A stretch of 64,000 bases of DNA, taken from Cryobacterium suzukii (GTDB lineage Bacteria > Actinomycetota > Actinomycetes > Actinomycetales > Microbacteriaceae). Made by a program: the position numbers and the translations under genes. The DNA lies in the NCBI RefSeq assembly GCF_004403185.1, contig NZ_SOHJ01000002.1, positions 456,181-520,180 on the forward strand. The letters run 5' to 3'. Shown here piece after piece: positions 38,947 to 47,502 of the stretch; position 1 is the first letter of the stretch; each line of letters starts with the position of its first letter. The notes beneath the pieces are model-generated. The model was not told where the DNA came from, did not search any database, and worked only from the letters and a program-made list of their open reading frames with translations.

Positions 38947-41625
38947 GTGTTGGACTCCGAAAAGCCTACCCTGATGATCATCGACGGCCACTCCCTGGCA
39001 TTCAGGGCGTTCTTCGCCTTGCCGGTGGACAGCTTCCAGACCCATTCCGGGCAGCACACGAACGCCATCCACGGCTTTCTGTCGATGCTGCTCAGCCTGC
39101 TGCGCAACGAGAAGCCAACCCACCTCGCCGTCGCCTTCGACATTTCGCGCGCTTCCTTTCGCACCAGGGAATACCCGGAGTACAAGGGCACGCGTAATGC
39201 GACGCCTACGGAGTTCCTCGGCCAGATTCCGCTGCTGCAAGAAGCCCTCGCTGCGATGAACATCACGACCATCACCAAGGAAGACTTCGAGGCCGACGAT
39301 ATTCTCGCGACGCTATCGGTCGAAGGGACAGTGGCCGGCTACAACGTGCTCGTCGTCTCCGGGGACCGGGATGCGATCCAGCTCGTCAACGAGACCGTCA
39401 CCCTGCTCTACCCCTCCAGCCAGGGCGTGTCGGCCCTCACTCGCTACGACCCGGCCCGGGTGCGCGAGCGCTACGGCATCGAACCGGAGCAGTATCCCGA
39501 CGTCGCCGCCCTCGTCGGTGAAACCAGTGACAACCTGATCGGCATCAGCAAGGTCGGCGAGAAGACCGCCGTCAAGTGGCTCGGCCTCTACGGCAGCCTC
39601 GATGGCATCCTCGAACACGCCGACGAGATCAAGGGCGTCGTCGGCAACAACCTGCGCGAGCAGAGGGAGAACGCGATTCGCAACCGCCGGCTCAACCGCC
39701 TGGTCACCGACCTGGAGCTGCCCGTGGCCGTTGCCGCCCTCGAACGCGGGGCCATGAACACTGACGCCGTGCGCGACATCTTCACTCGCCTTGAATTTAA
39801 GACGCTGCTCGACCGGGTGCTCAAACTCGCCGGCGAAGACCCGGCGGCGGAAGGCTCTGCTCTCGTCGCCGCCATCGAGGAGGTTCCAGCCGTGCAGTCG
39901 CCCGTCGCGCAGGACCTGCTGGACGAGGAGCTGCAGTCCTGGCTCGACCGGGCAACGGCGGCCCACCCGGCCGGACTCGGCCTCACGGTGGAGGTGCAAG
40001 ACGGCAAGGCTATCGGTTTCGGGCTGGCCAGCCCGACCGAAACCATCAACCTGCCGTGGCAGCCCGATCGCAAAGACTACGCCCCGCTCGAAGCCTGGCT
40101 CGCGAGTGATGCCCTGAAGATCATGAACGACGCCAAACACCAGGTGAAAGCCCTGCGCCGCAGCGGCCTGCCCTTCGCCGGCCTCGCCTTCGACACGCTG
40201 GTCGGCGCCTGGCTCGTCCGGCCCGGCGGACCGGACAAGACCCTGGCCGACCTCGTGTCACGGTACCTCGACGAAGCACTGCCGGTGACAGATCCCAACC
40301 AGCTCGTGCCCGACGAGACCCAGCAGGCTGGCGCCCCAGCCCAGGCCTGGTACACCCTGCGGGTATTCGCCGCCGTCGAGACCGCGCTGGATCCCGGGTC
40401 TCTCAAGCTGCTGCTGGAGATCGAGCTACCGACCCTGCTGGCCCTCGCCGACATGGAGCTCGCTGGCGTCAGCGTCTCGCACGAGCAACTCGCCGAACTA
40501 TCAGCTGAGCTCGGCGCCAGCACCGCGAGTCTCGCCGCGGCGGCCTACGCCGAAATCGGCCGTGAGGTCAACCTCGGCTCACCCAAACAGCTGCAAGACG
40601 TGCTGTTCGAGCAGCTTCAGATGCCCAAGACCCGGGCCAACAAGACCGGTTTTTCAACGGATGCCGGCGCCCTGGCCGACCTGCAGGCGAGCAACCCGCA
40701 TCCGTTCCTCGACCTGCTGCTGAAGCACCGTGATGCCACCAAGCTGCGCCAAATTGTTGAGACCCTCGATAAAGCCATCGACACGACCGGCCGAATCCAC
40801 ACCACCTACGTGCAGATCGGTACCACGACCGGCCGCATCTCCTCGAACGATCCGAACCTGCAGAACATCCCCGTGCGCACCGAGGAGGGTCGGCGCATCC
40901 GTGCCGCTTTCCAAGCCGGCGCGGGAAGCGAGAGTCTGCTCACTGCGGACTATTCGCAGATCGAGATGCGCATCATGGCGCATCTTTCCGAGGACGCGGG
41001 CCTGATCGAAGCCTTCAACGCCGGCGAGGACCTGCACCGTTTCGTCGGTTCGCGCATTTTCGGTGTTGACCCCGCCGATGTGTCCGGTGAGATGCGCAGC
41101 AAGGTCAAGGCGATGAGCTACGGGCTCGCCTACGGCCTCAGCGCATTCGGTTTATCCAAGCAGCTGCGCATCGACACCAAGGAAGCCAAGCAGCTCATGA
41201 CCGACTACTTCGAGCGGTTCGGAGCTGTGCGCGACTATCTGCGCAACGTGGTCGAACAAGCCAGGGTTGACGGCTACACCGAGACCATCTACGGGCGGCG
41301 CCGGCCGTTCCCTGACCTGGCCAGCCCCAAACGAGTGCTGCGCGATAACGCGGAACGCGCGGCCCTCAACGCTCCGATTCAGGGTTCGGCGGCCGACATT
41401 ATGAAGATCGCCATGAACGGTATCGCCGCCGATCTGGCGGATGCCTCGATGGGATCCAGCATGCTGCTTCAGGTACACGACGAGTTGATTTTCGACGTCG
41501 CACCGGGGGAGTGGGACGCCCTGCGCCAGGTCGTCACCCACAACATGGAGTCCGCCGCCGACCTGCTCGTTCCGCTGACAGTGCAGGTCGGTCGCGGACC
41601 CAACTGGGACGCAGCCGCCCACTAG
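38947..41625 (+). CDS. polA: DNA polymerase I
   Basis: PolA fills gaps and removes RNA primers. The 892 residues contain the 5'-3' exonuclease (about 1-290; IIDGHSLAFRAFF, SGDRDAIQLV, GVGEKTA-like turn) and the family A polymerase. The polymerase has motif A Asp668 (ADYSQIEMR), the O-helix RSKVKAMSYGLAYG with Tyr725, and motif C Asp845 (QVHDELIFDV). The middle 3'-5' domain is present in size, but the DxE pair (family DTETD) reads VEVQDGK, so proofreading is probably absent, as in mycobacteria. Tyr at the O-helix position usually gives low discrimination against dideoxynucleotides. GTG 38947 is supported by the -10 box. Confidence 0.96.
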   Translation: MLDSEKPTLMIIDGHSLAFRAFFALPVDSFQTHSGQHTNAIHGFLSMLLSLLRNEKPTHLAVAFDISRASFRTREYPEYKGTRNATPTEFLGQIPLLQEALAAMNITTITKEDFEADDILATLSVEGTVAGYNVLVVSGDRDAIQLVNETVTLLYPSSQGVSALTRYDPARVRERYGIEPEQYPDVAALVGETSDNLIGISKVGEKTAVKWLGLYGSLDGILEHADEIKGVVGNNLREQRENAIRNRRLNRLVTDLELPVAVAALERGAMNTDAVRDIFTRLEFKTLLDRVLKLAGEDPAAEGSALVAAIEEVPAVQSPVAQDLLDEELQSWLDRATAAHPAGLGLTVEVQDGKAIGFGLASPTETINLPWQPDRKDYAPLEAWLASDALKIMNDAKHQVKALRRSGLPFAGLAFDTLVGAWLVRPGGPDKTLADLVSRYLDEALPVTDPNQLVPDETQQAGAPAQAWYTLRVFAAVETALDPGSLKLLLEIELPTLLALADMELAGVSVSHEQLAELSAELGASTASLAAAAYAEIGREVNLGSPKQLQDVLFEQLQMPKTRANKTGFSTDAGALADLQASNPHPFLDLLLKHRDATKLRQIVETLDKAIDTTGRIHTTYVQIGTTTGRISSNDPNLQNIPVRTEEGRRIRAAFQAGAGSESLLTADYSQIEMRIMAHLSEDAGLIEAFNAGEDLHRFVGSRIFGVDPADVSGEMRSKVKAMSYGLAYGLSAFGLSKQLRIDTKEAKQLMTDYFERFGAVRDYLRNVVEQARVDGYTETIYGRRRPFPDLASPKRVLRDNAERAALNAPIQGSAADIMKIAMNGIAADLADASMGSSMLLQVHDELIFDVAPGEWDALRQVVTHNMESAADLLVPLTVQVGRGPNWDAAAH

Positions 41626-41687
41626 TCCCTTGCGGGTTGACCGGCCACTTTCCCCAATTGGGGGGTTCAGGCGGATCCCTCGTGTTC

Positions 41688-41693
41688 TAGGCT
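41688..41693 (+). promoter_or_regulatory. -10 box (TAGGCT) of the DUF885 gene
   Basis: TAGGCT ends six bases before ATG 41700; no ribosome site precedes the start, so a leaderless message is likely. Confidence 0.6.
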
Positions 41694-41699
41694 CGGTGC

Positions 41700-43373
41700 A
41701 TGACACACGATATCCAGCGCACGCCAACGGCCATCGACCAGATCGCTGAAGAGTGGGTGGACACCCTCGTCGACCTCGATCCCACGGTGGGCACCTACAT
41801 CGGCCGCACCGAGGGGGACGGTCGCTACGGCGATTACTCCCCGGCCGGCCACGAACGATTCATCGCCGAGGCCAGGAAGACCATTGCTCAGCTGGATGCC
41901 GCCCACCCGGTCGACAGCGTCGATGAAGTCACCCAGACCGACCTGCGCAGCGAGTTGGCACTCACAGTGGAAAGCTCCGACGCCGAGTTGCAGCTGCGCG
42001 ACCTCAACGTCATTGCCTCACCGGCGCAGGAGATTCGCGAGATCTTCGACCTTATGCCAACCAAGACCGTCGACGACTGGGCCAACATTTCGTCGAGACT
42101 CGGCAACCTGCCCGCAGCCATCGACGGGTATATCGACACTCTTCGCCTCGGCATCGAACGCGGCGTTACGCCGGCTCGCCGGCAGGTGCTGGAGGTGCTC
42201 GCCCAGGCGAAGCGCCACGCTGCCAGCGACGGGTTCTTCGCCGAGTTCACCGCGAACGCAGCTGTGGACGACGGCACACTGCCAGCGTCCCTGGTCACAG
42301 ACCTCGGTGTGGGCGCACGCCGCTCGGCGACCGCCTACGACAAACTGGCCACCTTCTTCACCACAGAGCTCGAGGGCAAAGCCACCGAAAACGACGCTAT
42401 CGGTCGTGATCTCTACACCCTCGCCTCTCGTCGTTTCCTGGGCGCGACCGTGGACCTCGACGAAACCTACGAATGGGGCATCGAAGAACTCGCTCGCATG
42501 GTGGAAGAGCAAGAAAAGATCGCCGACCAGATCAAACCAGGCGCGGGTGTACTGGAAGCCATCGCCTACCTCGACACTGACCCGAAACGTAAACTGCACG
42601 GCACGCAGGCCTTGCAGGAATGGATGCAGAAAACCAGCGACAAAGCCGTCGCCGACCTCGCCGAAACCCAGTTCGACATTCCCGACGAGATCAGGACCAT
42701 CGAGTGCATGATCGCGCCCACCCAGGAGGGCGGCATCTACTACACCGGCCCCACCGACGACTTCTCCCGCCCGGGCCGCATGTGGTGGTCAGTACCCGCC
42801 GGCGTGACCGAATTCGACACCTGGCGTGAATTGACCACCGTCTATCACGAGGGCGTGCCCGGCCACCACCTGCAGATCGGCCAGGCCGTCTATAACCGGG
42901 CCAAGCTCAACACGTGGCGCCGCCAGCTGGCCGGCACGTCCGGGCATGCCGAGGGCTGGGCGCTCTACGCCGAACGACTGATGGAACAGCTCGGCTACCT
43001 CGATGACCCGGCAGACCGTTTCGGCATGCTGGACGGCCAGCGCATGCGCGCCGCTCGCGTCGTTCTTGACATCGGCGTGCACCTCGGCAAGACCCTGCCA
43101 GACGGTTCGGGCCCGTGGACGGCGGACTATGCCTTCCAATTTCTCGGCCAGAACGTCAACATGAATGCGAGTTTCGTCAAATTCGAGGTGAACCGCTACC
43201 TCGGCTGGCCGGGCCAGGCGCCGTCGTACAAGGTCGGCCAGCGCATCTGGGAGCAGCTGCGCGACGAGTGCGCCGCCCGCGAGGGAGCGAACTTCAGGGT
43301 CAAGGAATTTCATCGACGCGCCCTCGACCTCGGCGGCGTCGGCCTCGACACCCTGCGGTCGGCGCTGACCTAA
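41700..43373 (+). CDS. DUF885 family putative metallopeptidase
   Basis: A 557-residue soluble, largely helical protein. HEGVPGHH (residues 383-390) is a variant of the zinc HExxH motif, and a Glu follows about 35 residues later in SGHAEGWALYAERLMEQLGY, both hallmarks of DUF885. There is no signal peptide, so it is likely cytoplasmic. Members are often annotated as peptidases, but substrates are largely unproven. It sits alone between polA and the copper module with its own promoter. Confidence 0.88.
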   Translation: MTHDIQRTPTAIDQIAEEWVDTLVDLDPTVGTYIGRTEGDGRYGDYSPAGHERFIAEARKTIAQLDAAHPVDSVDEVTQTDLRSELALTVESSDAELQLRDLNVIASPAQEIREIFDLMPTKTVDDWANISSRLGNLPAAIDGYIDTLRLGIERGVTPARRQVLEVLAQAKRHAASDGFFAEFTANAAVDDGTLPASLVTDLGVGARRSATAYDKLATFFTTELEGKATENDAIGRDLYTLASRRFLGATVDLDETYEWGIEELARMVEEQEKIADQIKPGAGVLEAIAYLDTDPKRKLHGTQALQEWMQKTSDKAVADLAETQFDIPDEIRTIECMIAPTQEGGIYYTGPTDDFSRPGRMWWSVPAGVTEFDTWRELTTVYHEGVPGHHLQIGQAVYNRAKLNTWRRQLAGTSGHAEGWALYAERLMEQLGYLDDPADRFGMLDGQRMRAARVVLDIGVHLGKTLPDGSGPWTADYAFQFLGQNVNMNASFVKFEVNRYLGWPGQAPSYKVGQRIWEQLRDECAAREGANFRVKEFHRRALDLGGVGLDTLRSALT

Positions 43374-43415
43374 CCGCCAGGGGGACGCAGTCCTCAGCGG
43401 GCATATAAGGCTCGG

Positions 43416-43421
43416 TAAACT
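43416..43421 (+). promoter_or_regulatory. -10 box (TAAACT) of the membrane-copper module
   Basis: TAAACT ends six bases before GTG 43428. Upstream, TATAAGG at 43404-43410 is a further AT-rich spot. No clear regulator dyad is visible in the 54-base gap. Confidence 0.5.
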
Positions 43422-43427
43422 GAGTAG

Positions 43428-44651
43428 GTGCGTCCCCCCGAGTCGTCCCCGTTTGACACCGGCACTGTATCTACGCCGAAACAAGCAGCGGGCGTATCCG
43501 CTCCATACCAGCTTCGGCCGACGTCCCGTCGTGCCGTGATTGATCGTTCCGGCATCCGCTTGTTGTTTCTGGCTCCAGCCGGAGCGTCGCTCCTGCTTGG
43601 GCTATACGCGGCGACGGCCCTGCTCGGCTTCGACGTTCCGCCGCTCGCCGACCGCATCGCCGTGTCCCACGGTGCGCTCATGGTTTTCGGCTTTGTCGGT
43701 ACCCTGATCGTGCTTGAACGGGCCGTCGCGATCAAGAAATGGTGGGCCTTCACCGCCCCGGCCCTGCTCGGCCTCGGCAGCCTGCTCGTGCTGGCGCCGC
43801 TGCCGTCCTGGCTCGGACGCACCGCGATCGCGGTCGGTGCAATCGGCCTGCTGCTGATCTACCGCAGCATCTGGCGCCGGCAGGCGATGACGGCCATCGC
43901 GATTCAGTTCCTCGGCGGTGTCAACCTCCTCGTCGCCGCGATTCTCTGGCTCGCCAACGTTCCGGTTGCCCACCTGATACCGGCGTTCAGTGCCTTCCTC
44001 GTTCTCACCATCGCCGGCGAACGCCTCGAACTCGCGCGGTTGTCCCTGCGCGGCTCTCATCCCGGGCGCGCCCTGCTGTGGGCGTCGCTGTCGTTGACCG
44101 GATGCGTCTCGCTCGCCCTGTGCGTGCCCGCGTTCGGATATCCATTGTTTGGCCTCGCTCTCCTGTGGGTGGTGTTCTGGCTGTTCCTGCACGATGTCGC
44201 GCGCCGCACCCTGGGGTCGGCCGGCCTACCTCGGTACATGGCAGCCTGCTTGCTCAGCGGGTACGCCTGGCTGGTCGTCGCCGGTGGTATCTGGCTCGTC
44301 GGCGGCGTCGCGACGAGCGGCCCAACCTACGACGCGGTCATTCACGCGGTGCTGCTGGGGTTCACGCTCTCGATGATCATGGCTCACGCGCCCGTCATCC
44401 TGCCGGCCGTGCTGCGCCGCCCGCTACCGTACCGGCCGTTCATGTACCTGCCAGTGGCTCTGCTGCACGCGTCTCTCGTGCTGCGGGTGCTGTTCGGTGA
44501 TGCGCGCGGCTTACCCCACCTGCTCCAGCTCGGCGGATCACTCAACATCACCGCCCTGCTGCTGTTCATCATCATCGCTATCGCCTCCGCGGTGCTCGGC
44601 CCGGTGCGCCAGAGCAAGCCCGCACGACCTGGTCAGAGGGACCGTTCATGA
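43428..44651 (+). CDS. 12-TM NnrS-like membrane protein
   Basis: A 407-residue protein with a polar N-terminal 40 residues and 12 predicted membrane helices. Conserved-looking His residues are near helix ends: His81 (VSHGALMVFGF), His182, His255, His306 and His320 (VIHAVLLGFTLSMIMAH). The 12-helix layout and HAVLLGFTLSMI resemble NnrS, a haem- and copper-binding protein of nitric-oxide metabolism, and more distantly the cytochrome oxidase subunit I fold. I cannot prove family membership by eye. It overlaps the fused nitrite reductase gene by four bases (ATGA), so both are made together. A haem-binding or nitric-oxide-related role is inferred. Confidence 0.7.
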   Translation: MRPPESSPFDTGTVSTPKQAAGVSAPYQLRPTSRRAVIDRSGIRLLFLAPAGASLLLGLYAATALLGFDVPPLADRIAVSHGALMVFGFVGTLIVLERAVAIKKWWAFTAPALLGLGSLLVLAPLPSWLGRTAIAVGAIGLLLIYRSIWRRQAMTAIAIQFLGGVNLLVAAILWLANVPVAHLIPAFSAFLVLTIAGERLELARLSLRGSHPGRALLWASLSLTGCVSLALCVPAFGYPLFGLALLWVVFWLFLHDVARRTLGSAGLPRYMAACLLSGYAWLVVAGGIWLVGGVATSGPTYDAVIHAVLLGFTLSMIMAHAPVILPAVLRRPLPYRPFMYLPVALLHASLVLRVLFGDARGLPHLLQLGGSLNITALLLFIIIAIASAVLGPVRQSKPARPGQRDRS

Positions 44652-47296
44652 GTCCCGTCACGGCCCGCGTGCATGCCCGCCGCACCTGGTATCTGCAGAC
44701 GAACGCCGTCGTCGCCGCTTGGCTCGCCGTGCTCGGCGTCGTTGTTCTTACCCATCAGGGCATTCCGGTTGCCGACTGGCTCATGGTGCACCTTCTACTG
44801 CTCGGCGCAGTCAGCACCGCGATCATCATCTGGAGCCAGCATTTCGCCGACACTCTGGTGCGACGGCCGGCACTGGGCGGGCGCCGGTCGCTCATCATTC
44901 GCCTCGTCGGGCACACGCTCGGGGCCGTTCTCGTGATGATCGGCATGATCGTGAACCTGTTCGTCGTGGTGCTCGTGGGCGGCGTGCTGGTCGGCGCGGT
45001 TGCGGTGCTGCACGCGGTCCTTCTGGGCGGCGAACTCCGCCGGGCGAAACCGACCCGCTTCGGCTCGCTCGTACGCTATTACGTCGTCGCCACCGTGAGC
45101 CTTTTCGGTGGGGTAGGCCTCGGCATCTGGATGGCGAACCCGGCGACCGGCGCCGACTTGCACGCCCGCCTCTATCTGGCGCACATCGCCCTCAACGTGC
45201 TCGGCTGGGTCGGCCTGACCGCGGTCGGAACCCTGCTGTTGCTTTGGCCCACGGTGCTGCGCACCCGGCTCGGCGATGGAACGGATGCCGCCGCCCGCAC
45301 CGCCCTTCCGTTACTCACCGCCGGCGTAGCGGTCGTCGCCGGCGCCAGCCTGGCCGGAGTGTCGCTCGGTGTCGGGGCCGGCGCCCTGCTGTACCTTCTC
45401 GGCCTGGTTCCCGTCGTGCGAGAGGCGGCGCGGCAGGCGCGGCACACGCCGCCGACGACTTTCGCTGGCTGGAGCCTCGCCTCTTCGATGGCCTGGCTCG
45501 CGTTCAGTGTTGCGGCGCTCGGCGTCCTGGTAGCGACTTCCGACACAGCGACCGACGCCGTCGCGCGCCTCGGCTGGCTGTTGATTCCGTTACTGGCCGG
45601 TTTTAGTGCGCAACTGCTGCTCGGCGCCCTCAGTTACCTGGTTCCGATGGTTTCCGGCGGCGGACCGCAGGCCGGAAAGGCTGCCGCCGTCGAACTCAAC
45701 CGGGCGCCGCTGTTTCGTCTGCTCGTCGTCAATGGCGGCATCGTGCTGTACCTGCTGCCGGTGCCGAGCCTGGTCAAGGTCGTGCTGTCCCTGTTGGTGT
45801 TCGGTGTGATGCTGAGCTTTCTGGTGCTTTTGGTGCGCGCGGTCGTGGCGGGGGGGCGCATCCGCTCTCGTGCCGGGTCCGCTCCCTTAACCGGGCTAGG
45901 AGTGGCGCCGGTGGGTGCGACGATCCCGCGCCGCACGCGTAGTGGGATGGCCGCAGCCGCGGTCGGCGCGCTCGTGCTGGCCGTCACGGCGGGGGTCGCA
46001 CTCGACCCGGTTACGGCCGGGGTCGGTGCGGCATCGGTCACCGCTCAGGGCGCAGTGACCGCCGTCTCGGGCGACGTCACCGAAGCGAAGGTGACCATGC
46101 TGGACATGCGGTTTGCGCCGTCGAGCCTGACCGTGCCTGCCGGCAACCGGCTTGAACTCACCGTCACCAACGGTGACACCGCCGTGCACGACCTCACCCT
46201 CGCGAATGGGTTCACCTCGGGCCGTGTCGCCCCTGGGGAGGCCGTCATCGTCGACGTCGGAATCATGTCCGACAGCAGTGAAGGCTGGTGTTCCATCGCC
46301 GGCCACCGCCAGATGGGTATGGTGCTGCAGATCGTCGTCACCGGCTCCGCCGCGACGGATGCTGCGGCCGACCACGTCGGTTCCGGTGCCACGGGTTCCG
46401 CAGCATCCGCCGCCGACGACCTCGGAGCCCGGACTGAGCCCTCGCCTGGATTCGAGGCGCGCGACGCCGCCCTGCTGCCGGCGTCCGCCGAAACCCACCA
46501 CGATTACACCTTCCGGGTCGGCGACACCGAAGTCGAGGTCGCCCCAGGGGTGACCCAGACCCTGTGGCCGTTCAACGGCACAGCTCCCGGCCCGACCCTG
46601 CGCGGAAAAGTCGGGGACACCTTCACGATCACCCTGATCAACGAGGCCACGACCGGCCATTCCCTGGACTTCCACGCCGGCGCGCTGGCCCCCGACGGTC
46701 CCATGCGCACGATCGAGCCGGGCGAAACCCTCGAGTATTCTTTCACCGCCACGCGGTCGGGTGTCTGGCTGTACCACTGCTCCACGATGCCGATGTCGCT
46801 GCACATCGCCAACGGCATGTTCGGGGCGGTCGTCATTGATCCCGCAGGGCTCGACCCGGTCGACCGGGAATACCTGCTGGTCCAGTCCGAGTTCTACCTC
46901 GGGCCGCAGGGCGGCATTGCTGATTCCGACAAGATCGCCGCCGCCACCCCCGACCTCGTCGTTTTCAACGGCTACGCCAACCAATACCGGGAGCAGCCGC
47001 TGCGGGCGAAGGTGGGGGAGCGCATCCGCTTTTGGGTGCTCGACGCCGGGCCCAACCTGGCGAGTTCCTTCCACATCGTGGGTGGTCAGTTCGACACGGT
47101 CTACGCGGAGGGCGACTACCTGCTGCGTGACGGCGGCAGCACCGGTACCGGCGGCAGTCAGACCCTCGGTCTCGCGCCGGCGCAAGGCGGGTTTGTCGAG
47201 CTGAGCTTCCCCGAAGCTGGCACCTATCCCTTCGTGACGCACGCCATGACAGACGCGCAACGCGGCGCCGCCGGGCAGATCGTGGTCGTCCCATAG
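44648..47296 (+). CDS. Membrane-fused copper nitrite reductase with extra cupredoxin
   Basis: An 882-residue protein in three parts. Residues 1-405 hold about 12 membrane helices with His48, His65, His89, His122 and His179 in or near them; a 13th helix (434-452) leads outside. Residues about 480-566 form a cupredoxin with a type-1 copper set His514, Cys548, His553, Met556. Residues about 615-882 are a two-domain copper nitrite reductase. Against the family, type-1 ligands are His671, Cys711, His719, Met724; type-2 ligands are His676, His710, His865; catalytic residues are Asp674 and His809. All are present, so it should reduce nitrite to nitric oxide outside the membrane. Databases may call it a multicopper oxidase. 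Confidence 0.85.
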   Translation: MSPVTARVHARRTWYLQTNAVVAAWLAVLGVVVLTHQGIPVADWLMVHLLLLGAVSTAIIIWSQHFADTLVRRPALGGRRSLIIRLVGHTLGAVLVMIGMIVNLFVVVLVGGVLVGAVAVLHAVLLGGELRRAKPTRFGSLVRYYVVATVSLFGGVGLGIWMANPATGADLHARLYLAHIALNVLGWVGLTAVGTLLLLWPTVLRTRLGDGTDAAARTALPLLTAGVAVVAGASLAGVSLGVGAGALLYLLGLVPVVREAARQARHTPPTTFAGWSLASSMAWLAFSVAALGVLVATSDTATDAVARLGWLLIPLLAGFSAQLLLGALSYLVPMVSGGGPQAGKAAAVELNRAPLFRLLVVNGGIVLYLLPVPSLVKVVLSLLVFGVMLSFLVLLVRAVVAGGRIRSRAGSAPLTGLGVAPVGATIPRRTRSGMAAAAVGALVLAVTAGVALDPVTAGVGAASVTAQGAVTAVSGDVTEAKVTMLDMRFAPSSLTVPAGNRLELTVTNGDTAVHDLTLANGFTSGRVAPGEAVIVDVGIMSDSSEGWCSIAGHRQMGMVLQIVVTGSAATDAAADHVGSGATGSAASAADDLGARTEPSPGFEARDAALLPASAETHHDYTFRVGDTEVEVAPGVTQTLWPFNGTAPGPTLRGKVGDTFTITLINEATTGHSLDFHAGALAPDGPMRTIEPGETLEYSFTATRSGVWLYHCSTMPMSLHIANGMFGAVVIDPAGLDPVDREYLLVQSEFYLGPQGGIADSDKIAAATPDLVVFNGYANQYREQPLRAKVGERIRFWVLDAGPNLASSFHIVGGQFDTVYAEGDYLLRDGGSTGTGGSQTLGLAPAQGGFVELSFPEAGTYPFVTHAMTDAQRGAAGQIVVVP

Positions 47297-47302
47297 CCGC
47301 TT

Positions 47303-47328
47303 TCCGGCGGCAGGGCAGCCTCGCCGGA
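47303..47328 (+). terminator. Weak hairpin after the nitrite reductase gene
   Basis: TCCGGCG and CGCCGGA flank a 12-base loop, seven bases after the stop. There is no T-run, so termination strength is doubtful. Confidence 0.4.
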
Positions 47329-47359
47329 CGTCGAGTTGCTCCTCGTCTCTCCGGGTAGC

Positions 47360-47384
47360 TAGAATAGGGTGTCACAATCGTGAC
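47360..47384 (+). promoter_or_regulatory. rpsA promoter (TAGAAT) with dyad at +1
   Basis: TAGAAT (47360-47365) is a good -10 box. GTCAC-AATC-GTGAC (47371-47384) lies at the expected transcript start. The resulting leader is about 130 bases, long for this window, and may hold translational control of rpsA. Confidence 0.55.
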
Positions 47385-47502
47385 GCCTAGCCGCTGCCGT
47401 GCGCGAAGTGTTCCCCGGTTTTTCTGCACCGTCGAGCATTTACAACACCTGAACTGTTTTTCGCGTGTGGCCCGATTATGTCCATCCTGGAGCAACTACT
47501 AC

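Noticed and set aside
44648..47296. Laccase-type multicopper oxidase
   Set aside because: The ligand pattern is that of NirK, with one type-1 and one type-2 site per two-domain unit and catalytic Asp and His; the trinuclear HxH sets of laccases are missing.
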